Positions 1 through 8,940 of a stretch of 9,102 nt of DNA are shown here, piece by piece. Position numbers and translations under genes: made by a program. Position 1 is the first letter of the stretch. Each line of letters begins with the position of its first letter. The DNA is from Deltaproteobacteria bacterium (GTDB lineage: Bacteria; Desulfobacterota; DSM-4660; Desulfatiglandales; B25-G16). The stretch covers positions 1 through 9,102 of the forward strand of contig QMLW01000047.1 in the NCBI GenBank assembly GCA_003646935.1, written 5' to 3'. The notes beneath the pieces were generated by a model, which made no database searches, was not told where the DNA came from, and saw nothing but the letters and a program-made list of their open reading frames with translations.

Positions 1-2
1 CC

Positions 3-113
3 GATATAGTGGACTCCCTTCTCACAATGTCACCGGTGGTAAAGGTGGAGGAACAGATCAGGATAAAGGCGAAGAGGGCTGTGGAGAGAATGCTCAAGGT
101 CCCAAGGGATTGA
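3..113 (+). CDS. nadA: C-terminal fragment, probable quinolinate synthase NadA (5' end outside window)
   Basis: An open frame enters from the left edge and stops at TGA 111-113, giving 36 residues that end in [15 protein letters not shown]. This pattern (a Val-Pro/Glu segment, then an Arg/Lys-Ala-rich helix, then RML) is what I recall of the C-terminus of NadA. NadA is the [4Fe-4S] enzyme that condenses iminoaspartate with dihydroxyacetone phosphate to make quinolinate in NAD synthesis. The cluster cysteines lie upstream, outside the window, so the call rests on the tail alone. A terminator shortly downstream fits the end of a transcription unit. Any other protein with a basic C-terminal helix remains possible. 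Confidence 0.5.
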   Translation, partial: DIVDSLLTMSPVVKVEEQIRIKAKRAVERMLKVPRD

Positions 114-169
114 GGAGCTGCACACGCACACGCCCATCGCCACCTTTGAACATACCCCATGCGTGAATG

Positions 170-205
170 CCTCATCTGCATGTGGAGCAGATGCGGAATT
201 TTTTT
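170..205 (+). terminator. Rho-independent terminator downstream of the nadA-like gene
   Basis: The inverted repeat CATCTGC (173-179) / GCAGATG (187-193) has a 7-nt loop. The stem is extended by CC/GG beyond one mismatch (170-171 with 195-196). AA and then seven T (199-205) follow directly. This is the classical intrinsic terminator layout. It lies between the stop at 113 and the Shine-Dalgarno at 228, so it could also act as an attenuator ahead of the decarboxylase gene. Confidence 0.7.
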
Positions 206-227
206 ACCTAATAAAGATCTTTTACTC

Positions 228-245
228 AAGGAGGTAGGAGAATTG
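228..245 (+). promoter_or_regulatory. Strong Shine-Dalgarno that fixes a TTG start
   Basis: AAGGAGGT at 228-235 is a near-perfect anti-16S match, 7 nt before TTG 243-245. The TTG is in frame with the long ORF whose first ATG is at 159. The upstream ATG has no good Shine-Dalgarno, and the 28 residues it would add run across the terminator hairpin. TTG 243 is therefore the better start. Confidence 0.8.
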
Positions 246-1964
246 AAAAGGGTTGAGTCGAATCTAGAGTACCTTCGCAAGCTATTCATCATGCCTGACA
301 CCCCGGATAAGTTCATGGAATTCGGCCACGCCGTCTTGGAGATGATCCATGACTTTTTTCAGGAGAAAGAAGGTCTCCACAAGAGGATCACGCTTCCAGA
401 ATTGGCGGGGATATTCAATCAGACCTCAATGCCGGAAAGCCCTCACCTTATAAGGGACGTGCTAGCGGAGATAAAAGACAAGGTTACCGTTCATTCCGTC
501 AAGGTTGGGAGTCCCTACTATATCGGACACATGACCAGTGCGGTTCCCTACTTCATGATTCTACTGGAGATCATTATCGCTTCACTAAATCAAAATCAGG
601 TAAAAATAGAGACTGCAAAGGCATCCAGTTTCGTGGAGAGGGAGCTCATCGCCTGGGTACACAGGATGATCTTTAACAGGAGCGAGAGATTCTACCAGAG
701 GAACATCCAGAATCCCAGGGTCGCGATTGGCAACGTGACCTCAGGGGGAACCATGAGTAACCTCAACGCGTTGCTGGTAGCCAGGGAAAAGGCCTTACCC
801 GCTGACCGACGTTTTCCCGGTGTGAGAAAGGCCGGCATGGAGCGCGCATTAAGGTATCACGGTTTCACGAGGTTGGTAGTGCTCACATCCAAACGAGGTC
901 ACTACTCCATTCAAAAATCGGCGAACCTTCTCGGCCTGGGTGAGGAGAACGTAATAGAGGTACCCGTGGACACCTACAATCGTATCGATATCAGTAGGCT
1001 AAAGAGGACGATGCGTGCCATAAAAAGGGATGACCGGGCAAAGGGCACAAGGACAAAAATTATGGCCATAGTGGGTATTGCAGGTAACACCGAGACCGGC
1101 AATATAGACAACCTCAAAGAGCTCGGTGATATTGCCAGGCAGGAGGGCGCATTCTTCCACGTCGATGCCGCCTGGGGAGGCTCGGCCCTGATAGTCGATG
1201 AATATAGGCATCTGTTTCAAGGGATAGAGGCTGCCGATTCGGTGTCGGTGGATTTCCACAAGTTGCTGTACTGCCCGATGGCAATGAGCGTTGTCGTGTT
1301 CCACAATGAGAGGGATCTAAACCATCTAAAACAGATCTCCCAGTACGTCAATCGTCGGGAAAGCGTGGATACCGGCCGTTTCACCATCGAGGGATCGAGG
1401 TCCTTCGCCTGTTTGAAGCCCTGGGCCTCGTTGAAGATTATGGGCAAGGATGGCTATAGACTGCTCTTCGAACAGGCTCGTGAGGCGATGTTGACCTTCA
1501 AGAGGATATTGGAGGATTCCCGTAAATTCGAGATAATGAATGATCCCGAACTATTTATCCTCAATTACCGCTTTGTTCCTCAATTTGTAATGGAGAAATT
1601 ACATGAGCTGATGGAGATGAAAAAGTCCCCTTCCAATAGGGCCGGAAGGGGTGAGGCAACGAGGAAGGCGAGAAGGATTAACAGGGTCCTCAATACGCTC
1701 AACGTGCAATTGCAGAAATCCATTCGGCTGGATGATACCACCTTTGTGTCTCGAACCACCATTGAATCCACTCGGTATCGACCACAGAGGATAGTGGTAT
1801 TAAGGGCTGTGTTGATAAATCCACTCATCAACGATGGGATTCTCAAGAAGATCGTATCAACCCAAAACAGAATCGGGCTAAGTCTGGCATATCAATACGA
1901 GCCATTGCTGAGAGAGGCGGTTGCCTTAGGCATCTTTCGATTCTTCCCGTTTAGGCGGAACTGA
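243..1964 (+). CDS. panP: PLP-dependent decarboxylase, PanP (aspartate 1-decarboxylase)-like
   Basis: A group II pyridoxal-phosphate decarboxylase of 573 residues from TTG 243. Visible motifs: an N-terminal IGHMTSAVPYF segment, SGGTMSN (phosphate/substrate loop), RGHYS, HVDAAWGG with the PLP-pairing Asp near residue 308, and DFHKLLYCP with the Schiff-base Lys near residue 340. The C-terminal stretch LNVQLQKS...FVSRTT resembles the PanP aspartate decarboxylases of Vibrio and Shewanella rather than classical GadB. In those organisms PanP makes beta-alanine for pantothenate and CoA when PanD is absent. Family membership is clear, but the substrate (aspartate, glutamate or another amino acid) is inferred. 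The probable neighbour NadA is also fed from aspartate, which fits but proves nothing. It converges on the DUF3786-like gene. No signal peptide or membrane segment is seen, so it should be cytoplasmic. Confidence 0.88.
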   Translation: MKRVESNLEYLRKLFIMPDTPDKFMEFGHAVLEMIHDFFQEKEGLHKRITLPELAGIFNQTSMPESPHLIRDVLAEIKDKVTVHSVKVGSPYYIGHMTSAVPYFMILLEIIIASLNQNQVKIETAKASSFVERELIAWVHRMIFNRSERFYQRNIQNPRVAIGNVTSGGTMSNLNALLVAREKALPADRRFPGVRKAGMERALRYHGFTRLVVLTSKRGHYSIQKSANLLGLGEENVIEVPVDTYNRIDISRLKRTMRAIKRDDRAKGTRTKIMAIVGIAGNTETGNIDNLKELGDIARQEGAFFHVDAAWGGSALIVDEYRHLFQGIEAADSVSVDFHKLLYCPMAMSVVVFHNERDLNHLKQISQYVNRRESVDTGRFTIEGSRSFACLKPWASLKIMGKDGYRLLFEQAREAMLTFKRILEDSRKFEIMNDPELFILNYRFVPQFVMEKLHELMEMKKSPSNRAGRGEATRKARRINRVLNTLNVQLQKSIRLDDTTFVSRTTIESTRYRPQRIVVLRAVLINPLINDGILKKIVSTQNRIGLSLAYQYEPLLREAVALGIFRFFPFRRN

Positions 1965-2022
1965 TCATCCACTTAGAGACCACATTCACCGTTGACCATA
2001 TAATATCCAACGGCAGATGCCT

Positions 2023-2352
2023 CTATATGGTGCTATCGAAGGTTACCGTTTTTCCTGTCAACGAGATAGGCTTTGCCCGAAGCAAATAGGTGAGGATAAT
2101 GAGCTCTAGTTCAAATGAGATGAGTTGGGGAGCGCACCTCTCCAACCCAACGATATCCCTTTCACCAGGTAAGATCCCAAAGGTTTTACCCAGAAAGGGA
2201 ATGAGAAAGCCCTTTTTACGATCGTAGCCAACCAGTGCCCTGTGGCGAATAGCATCGGGATCTTCTCGTTCCAGTTCATCCCAAAGGAGCTGATCCGGCC
2301 TGAAGCCCGTTCCGTTGAAATTCCTTTGTCCGGATTTATCTACCGTGTTCAT
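2023..2352 (-). CDS. Short DUF3786-like protein, apparently C-terminally truncated
   Basis: A minus-strand ORF of 109 residues. It reads like the N-terminal half of DUF3786 proteins, which occur in delta-proteobacteria and methanogens and have unknown function. Landmarks are LLWDELEREDPDAIRHRA (about residues 22-39), then YDRKKGFLIPFLGKTF, a hydrophobic segment ELIILTYLL, and KPISLTGKTVTF near the end. As I recall, full-length members run roughly another 70-90 residues. Here TAG ends the frame directly after the GKTVTF motif and only 58 bp remain before the convergent decarboxylase. The minus-strand frames through that gap show no recognisable continuation. It may be a decaying gene or a genuine short form. 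The ATG at 2352 has only a weak AAGAAG upstream. It is divergent from the histidine kinase. Confidence 0.62.
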   Translation of the reverse strand: MNTVDKSGQRNFNGTGFRPDQLLWDELEREDPDAIRHRALVGYDRKKGFLIPFLGKTFGILPGERDIVGLERCAPQLISFELELIILTYLLRAKPISLTGKTVTFDSTI

Positions 2353-2378
2353 ATTTACTTCTTACCACAACGTTTCGC

Positions 2379-2407
2379 TTTTCAATATACGCGGAATTTG
2401 ATATGAT
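2379..2407 (+). promoter_or_regulatory. Candidate sigma70 promoter for the histidine kinase
   Basis: In the 144-bp spacer between the two divergent genes (2353-2496), TTTTCA (2379-2384) and TATGAT (2402-2407) are 17 bp apart. They match the -35 and -10 consensus at 4/6 and 5/6 positions. This would leave an 80-nt leader before ATG 2497. It is a sequence match only. No comparably good promoter is evident for the minus-strand gene. Confidence 0.3.
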
Positions 2408-2496
2408 AAGAGATAATTCTCGCTGAAAACTCGCATTTCGTCCCCCGCTCCAGCCATTGGTAAGGAAAAATCGATACCTCTAATTAGAAGGCCTCC

Positions 2497-3921
2497 ATGG
2501 AAAAACCCAGGCCTTTCGCTAACGATATCCAGGGGGTGTCCTTGAATCACGAACTCGATCAAGACCTCGATCTCTTGAAGAAGAAGGAGGAGGATTACAT
2601 CGCCTACCGATTTAAGGCGAAGGAGACAAGGGCTATCTTTGCCTTCTTCGATCTCGCCCAGGAATTCGCGACCGTTGCCAGCCTCTACAGGATAGCCGTT
2701 GCCGTAATACACTATTTCTTCAACTATGAGTCGTGTTTTTACACGATCAGGCCCGAAGATGAAACCCTAATGCTCCAGTGCTGCACGACACAGGGCCTCC
2801 TGGATCCCCCCGTTCCCGCCAGAGCGGATGTAGTCATCCAAGACAGCCCCTACAGGGTCGATTCCTCCTTCTTCTTCCCCGTTATCGGCAAAAAGGCCTT
2901 GGCGGATAAGGTACCAGTTTTTCTCGAAAATCAGATTATCGGCATGCTCGAGATATATCCCGTTAAAAGGCTGAACGACCACGAATTGCTCTTCTTCCAA
3001 AAATATGCCAATAGGGTTGGCTACAATATGCACAATAAGCTCGCCGTTGAACAGAACATCGAGCACATACGGTTTATCAATGAGCTCGTCTCCGATATCG
3101 AGCACAACGTGATTACGCCAAACCTTTATTATAAGGCCTTTTTAATTAACATGAAGAAAAACCTACAGAAGCATCTCAACGCCTTAGAAACGCTGAACGC
3201 CACGCTCCCCATGATTGTAGACCGTGATATTCCAAGGGGCAAGGATATCGCAAAGGCCGCCGATAAGCTCCGACGCATCCAAAGGGATATGGAGAGCAAG
3301 ATGGAGGAGTTTAAAAGTCACTTCAACCACATAAGCCTCTTCATTGAAACCCTCTTTAGAAGAGAACACTTCACGGTAGGAAGCTATGTGCTCAAGAGGC
3401 GGTCCTATCATCTTCTGACGGATATATTCTTGCCTGAGCTGGAGCACTACAAGAAGAGACTAACGGATAAGGGCATAGAGATTATCGAACCCTCGAGCCT
3501 TCCCCCTGATGAAGCCTTGACGATATTTATCGACCTAGGCCTCAGTGCTCAAGTATTCGCAAATCTGCTCTCCAATGCCCTGAAGTATTGTCGGCCTGCT
3601 CCAGATGAAAATGGTATCGACCGAAAGTACATCTCCTACGGGGTTGAGCTCCTGGATCAGGTGTCCCCCGATATCCGGAGCGCCCTGAAATTCACCCTCT
3701 TTACCACGGGAACACCGATCTCCCAAAAGGAGGCGCTCCTCATCTTTGAGGATGGGTACAAGAGGTCTGAAGATCATGATATCGATGGCTCGGGCCATGG
3801 GCTGCACTTCGTGAAGCATATTGTTAAGCTTCACGAGGGGTATGCGGGCTGCACGCCAAAGGAAAACGGCAATGAATTCTATATAGTTCTGCCAAAAGCA
3901 TCAGCCATGAAGAAACCATAG
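2497..3921 (+). CDS. Cytoplasmic GAF-domain sensor histidine kinase, orphan
   Basis: A protein of 474 residues with no signal peptide or transmembrane stretch. Residues about 45-180 look like a GAF-type sensory domain, ending in an amphipathic linker. The phosphoacceptor box is SDIEHNVITP, with candidate His203. A helical, charged region (about 205-290) follows as the dimerisation domain. The HATPase_c domain has the N-box FANLLSNALKY (Asn360), a region LFTTGTPIS where the D-x-G box is expected, and the G2 lid GSGHGLHFVK (431-440). The Asp usually found in the D box is replaced by Thr (TTG, 403-405). About 157 residues separate His203 from Asn360, which is long for the family. No response regulator lies in the window, so its partner is unknown. 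ATG 2497 has AGAAGG 5 nt upstream. The kinase fold is well supported; the signal it senses is not known. Confidence 0.8.
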   Translation: MEKPRPFANDIQGVSLNHELDQDLDLLKKKEEDYIAYRFKAKETRAIFAFFDLAQEFATVASLYRIAVAVIHYFFNYESCFYTIRPEDETLMLQCCTTQGLLDPPVPARADVVIQDSPYRVDSSFFFPVIGKKALADKVPVFLENQIIGMLEIYPVKRLNDHELLFFQKYANRVGYNMHNKLAVEQNIEHIRFINELVSDIEHNVITPNLYYKAFLINMKKNLQKHLNALETLNATLPMIVDRDIPRGKDIAKAADKLRRIQRDMESKMEEFKSHFNHISLFIETLFRREHFTVGSYVLKRRSYHLLTDIFLPELEHYKKRLTDKGIEIIEPSSLPPDEALTIFIDLGLSAQVFANLLSNALKYCRPAPDENGIDRKYISYGVELLDQVSPDIRSALKFTLFTTGTPISQKEALLIFEDGYKRSEDHDIDGSGHGLHFVKHIVKLHEGYAGCTPKENGNEFYIVLPKASAMKKP

Positions 3922-3926
3922 CCCCT

Positions 3927-3994
3927 CTTGCCTTGCGCATGTATAGTATTTCCTTTTTTAGAGCGGCGAAGCCGCCCGCCCGCCTTGCCTTGCG
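3927..3994 (+). repeat. 11-bp direct repeat CTTGCCTTGCG, two copies
   Basis: CTTGCCTTGCG occurs at 3927-3937 and again at 3984-3994, 57 nt apart. The first copy is just after the kinase stop and the second runs into the loop of the large GC hairpin. The pair may be a trace of how the palindromic element arose or duplicated. The flanking bases differ at both ends. Confidence 0.5.
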
Positions 3995-4044
3995 TCTCGC
4001 ATGGCGGGCAGGCGTTATATAAAATCGCGAAGCGATTTTATAAC
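3961..4044. repeat. Composite palindromic (REP/MITE-like) element, three hairpins
   Basis: Three inverted repeats are packed into 84 nt. (1) GCGGC-GAA-GCCGC at 3963-3975. (2) A 12-bp GC-rich stem, 3973-3984 with 4003-4014, having one mismatch; its 18-nt loop itself contains TGCG-TCT-CGCA (3991-4001). (3) TATAAAATCGC-GAA-GCGATTTTATA at 4018-4042, a perfect 11-bp stem. Hairpins 1 and 3 both present GCGAAGC, a sequence known to form an exceptionally stable DNA mini-hairpin with a GAA loop. The element fills much of the gap between the kinase and der. It has no ORF and no clear T-tract after the last stem, so a dispersed repeat seems likelier than a plain terminator, although it may also end transcription. 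Confidence 0.7.
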
Positions 4045-4079
4045 TTGAACTCTTCATTACCCTTCTGTATATCCACAGG

Positions 4080-5387
4080 ATGCTCCCGATCATCGCCATA
4101 GTTGGTCGCCCCAATGTTGGGAAATCAACCCTTTTCAACCGTCTAACCAGAAAGAGGGATGCCCTCGTCGACGACATCCCCGGCGTTACCAGGGACCGCC
4201 TCTACGCTACCGTGGAATGGAATGGAAAATCCTTCGTGCTGGTCGATACCGGCGGTTTTGATTCCCTCGGCGAGGAAAGGCTATCGGTTGAGGTCACCAG
4301 ACAGGTTGAAATCGCCATCCAGGAGGCGGATCTGGTTATCCTCCTCTTGGATGGGAAGGCGGGATTGACGATTGGCGATAAGGAGCTGTACTTGCTTCTG
4401 AAGCGATCCGATAAAAAGGTGCTATGCACGGTAAACAAGATAGATGGCCCCGAACATGAATGGCAAAGCCTGGAGTTCTACTCCCTTGGCATGGACAGGG
4501 TCTTTCCCATCTCCTCGGCCCATGGATACGGTATTGGTTCCCTGATGGATCAGATAAAAGTTGATCTTCCCTCCATTGAAGGTCTTCGGGTGGAAGAAGG
4601 CCGCAGAGGGATTGCAATTATCGGTCGACCGAACGTGGGAAAATCATCGCTGATCAACAGGATAATCGGCTTTGAGCGTTTAATCGTAAGCGAGCAACCC
4701 GGCACCACCAGAGATGCAGTGGACATATCCTTTGAGAGGAGGGGTGAACCTTACTTGCTTATAGATACTGCGGGCATCAGGAGGAGAACCCGGGTCAAGG
4801 AAAGGGTAGAGATATTCTCGACCATAAAGGCGCTCAAGGCGATCAGCAGGTGTCATATTGCCCTTATTTTGCTCGATGCTCAAGAAGGAATATGTGAGCA
4901 GGATGCGAGAATCTGTGGGTATGCGCTTGATCGAGGCTGCGGCATAATTCTGGGGCTCAATAAATGGGATCTCGTGAAAACCGATCCCTCACGTGTTCGA
5001 TTAATGGGCAATGCCATTGAAAGGCGGTTGGCATTTATCTCCTTCGCACCCATGCTACATATCTCGGCCCTTACAGGAGAGGGAGTCTCAAAACTGTTTC
5101 CCTTGATCGATAGGCTCTGGAAACAGCTCAACACCCGTATCCCAACCCCCGCCCTCAACAAGGCATTAGAGAACGCCGTGGGGAGACATCCGCCTCCACA
5201 AAGCAGGGGAAAGGAGCTGAAACTCCTCTACGCCACACAGGTTTCAGTTCATCCAACTACGATTATTATCTTTGTGAACAGGGCGGATTATGTACGCCGC
5301 GCCTACGAACGGTACCTGATAAACCAATTCAAGGCCCAACTTGGCCTCGAGCTCATCCCCCTGAAAATCGTCTTTAGGGAGAGGTGA
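4080..5387 (+). CDS. der: Ribosome-assembly GTPase Der (EngA)
   Basis: A protein of 435 residues with the tandem G-domain architecture unique to Der. G domain 1: GRPNVGKST (9-17), switch Thr37 in PGVTRD, DTGG (56-59), NKID (119-122). G domain 2: GRPNVGKSS (182-190), PGTTRD, DTAG (229-232), NKWD (294-297). A C-terminal KH-like domain ends in PLKIVFRER, as expected for the family. Der acts in maturation of the 50S ribosomal subunit and is essential in most bacteria. ATG 4080 puts the P-loop at residue 9, as in homologues. The Shine-Dalgarno is poor (AGG abuts the ATG), and the palindromic element lies 35 nt upstream, which could affect expression. The length is typical and all GTPase motifs are intact. 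Confidence 0.97.
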   Translation: MLPIIAIVGRPNVGKSTLFNRLTRKRDALVDDIPGVTRDRLYATVEWNGKSFVLVDTGGFDSLGEERLSVEVTRQVEIAIQEADLVILLLDGKAGLTIGDKELYLLLKRSDKKVLCTVNKIDGPEHEWQSLEFYSLGMDRVFPISSAHGYGIGSLMDQIKVDLPSIEGLRVEEGRRGIAIIGRPNVGKSSLINRIIGFERLIVSEQPGTTRDAVDISFERRGEPYLLIDTAGIRRRTRVKERVEIFSTIKALKAISRCHIALILLDAQEGICEQDARICGYALDRGCGIILGLNKWDLVKTDPSRVRLMGNAIERRLAFISFAPMLHISALTGEGVSKLFPLIDRLWKQLNTRIPTPALNKALENAVGRHPPPQSRGKELKLLYATQVSVHPTTIIIFVNRADYVRRAYERYLINQFKAQLGLELIPLKIVFRER

Positions 5388-5394
5388 ACCGAGC

Positions 5395-6642
5395 ATGTCC
5401 CTTGCGGGGGAGGCCGTTGCTCTTATTTTAGGATCACAACTGATGACCTATGATTTCCAACGAACATCGACCATGAAACGCGTACTTTCATTTTTCATTC
5501 CAGCTCTTTTCTTGTTTTTACTGCTGTCTCGGGCTTCAGGACAGGCATCCGAGACAAAACGCGATCAGAGGCCAATATTCATCGCGGTTATCGCCCCACT
5601 TTCAGGGCCTCTAGCCCCATGTGGCCTCTCCATGCTCAGGGGAGCACGGTTGCGGGAGGATGAGAGGGAAGATCAATCCCGGGTGAACGGGAAACCAGTG
5701 AAGCTGATCGCCTTAGACGATAGGGGCGAACCTGCACGGGCAAGGCAGCTGGCAGAGCGAATCACAAGCTACCCATCAATTTTGGCGGTGGTGGGACACC
5801 TCACCACTGGTTGTACGCTCTCTGCGATCCCTTTCTATCACGCGGCTCGATTGACCACTATTTCCCCCGTGGCTACGGGAAACGATCTCGAGACCGTAAA
5901 ATCTCCCTATCTGTTCAGAACGATCCTCTCCGATCGCCAACAGGCGATATCGCTCGCTCGCTATATACGCAAGACAATGGGCAAAGTAACGGTAGCTCTA
6001 GTATATGAGGGCTCTTCCCTGGGCACGCAATTGAAACATGCCTTTCTCCTCACGGGCCAGGAACTCGGGCTCTCGGTGAAATCCTTCTCCATGGGAAGGT
6101 ACCCCTTCGCCGGTCTCTATGATGCGCTTCAGAAGATCGCTCTACTGCGGCCTGAGGTAATCTTCTCAGCGGGAGGCTCGCGGGCAACCGCGCTGATCCT
6201 TAGAAAATGGCCGGATGGGATTGACAAACCCGTGATCTTTGGGACATATAGACTCGCATCGGAGGAATTCAAGGAATTGGTAGGGGACGGACACCAGGGA
6301 ATCATGGCAGCCCATCCGAGCATCTGGACATCCGAGTTTAAGAGGGGAACGGAGATAAGGGCTCGGTATGAGAAACAGTGGAAATACCGTATGGACTGGC
6401 TCGCGGCCCAGACATACGATGCAGTTGATCTACTGTTCTGGGCGATACGAAAATCGGGGTCGAACTTCAAATCCCTCAACGACGTCCTCATGGGCCTTGA
6501 TTCAAAAGAACATGCTGTACCGGGTCTTGCTGGTCCTCTGTATTTCAATCGCAATGGCTCGCTCGCCAGAGACGTCACCGTAGCAGAATACAGAGACGGC
6601 CGATGGACATTGGGACAGGGAAAAGCAGGAGGCAGCAAGTAG
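5395..6642 (+). CDS. Periplasmic substrate-binding protein, branched-chain amino-acid (Peripla_BP_6/LivJ) type
   Basis: A type I periplasmic binding fold. It opens with FIAVIAPLSGPLA, then LDDRGEP (107-113), VVGHLTTG (132-139), a TTISPVATGNDL segment and VTVALVYEGSSLG at the domain crossover. Family members bind leucine/isoleucine/valine, amides, urea or aromatic acids for ABC import; the ligand here is unknown. No permease or ATPase genes are nearby, so it may be an orphan or a sensor-like protein. A signal peptide starts at the internal ATG 5473 (MKRVLSFFIP..., hydrophobic core, cleavage near SGQA-SE), with no lipobox Cys. The start is uncertain: ATG 5395 has GAGGTG 8 nt upstream, overlapping the der stop, ATG 5443 has AGGA, and ATG 5473 has no Shine-Dalgarno. 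I report 5395, but 5473 gives the most normal exported protein. C76 and C140 could pair. Confidence 0.85.
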   Translation: MSLAGEAVALILGSQLMTYDFQRTSTMKRVLSFFIPALFLFLLLSRASGQASETKRDQRPIFIAVIAPLSGPLAPCGLSMLRGARLREDEREDQSRVNGKPVKLIALDDRGEPARARQLAERITSYPSILAVVGHLTTGCTLSAIPFYHAARLTTISPVATGNDLETVKSPYLFRTILSDRQQAISLARYIRKTMGKVTVALVYEGSSLGTQLKHAFLLTGQELGLSVKSFSMGRYPFAGLYDALQKIALLRPEVIFSAGGSRATALILRKWPDGIDKPVIFGTYRLASEEFKELVGDGHQGIMAAHPSIWTSEFKRGTEIRARYEKQWKYRMDWLAAQTYDAVDLLFWAIRKSGSNFKSLNDVLMGLDSKEHAVPGLAGPLYFNRNGSLARDVTVAEYRDGRWTLGQGKAGGSK

Positions 6643-6690
6643 TTTGCAGCTGAGAATATTGCTTCCGTTTGATTGGTCTTTGCTACAGTA

Positions 6691-8895
<2,205 letters not shown>

Positions 8896-8913
8896 GCCAT
8901 TGAAAGGTCAACG

Positions 8914-8922
8914 TGGTATACT
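8914..8922 (+). promoter_or_regulatory. Extended -10 promoter candidate
   Basis: TGGTATACT (8914-8922) fits the extended -10 pattern TGnTATAAT with one mismatch in the hexamer. A weak -35-like TTGAGC sits 19 bp upstream (8892-8897), overlapping the hydrolase stop. It would start a transcript near 8930 that runs out of the window. This is a motif match only. Confidence 0.3.
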
Positions 8923-8940
8923 GTCAAGACTATGCTCTAA

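Noticed and set aside
119..134. CACACG tandem repeat near the left end
   Set aside because: Only two short copies lie between the nadA-like stop and the terminator; too small to mean anything.
2362..2712. Minus-strand frame overlapping the histidine kinase start
   Set aside because: It runs through the divergent spacer into the kinase N-terminus without a recognisable domain or good Shine-Dalgarno. The plus-strand gene explains the coding signal.
3963..4042. The palindromes as a simple intrinsic terminator of the kinase gene
   Set aside because: None of the three stems is followed by a clear run of T. The AT-rich stem 4018-4042 ends in TAACTTG. Some termination effect is still possible.
4159..4617. 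Several short frames inside der on both strands
   Set aside because: Der is complete with all ten GTPase-family landmarks in one frame; these frames are out-of-register shadows.
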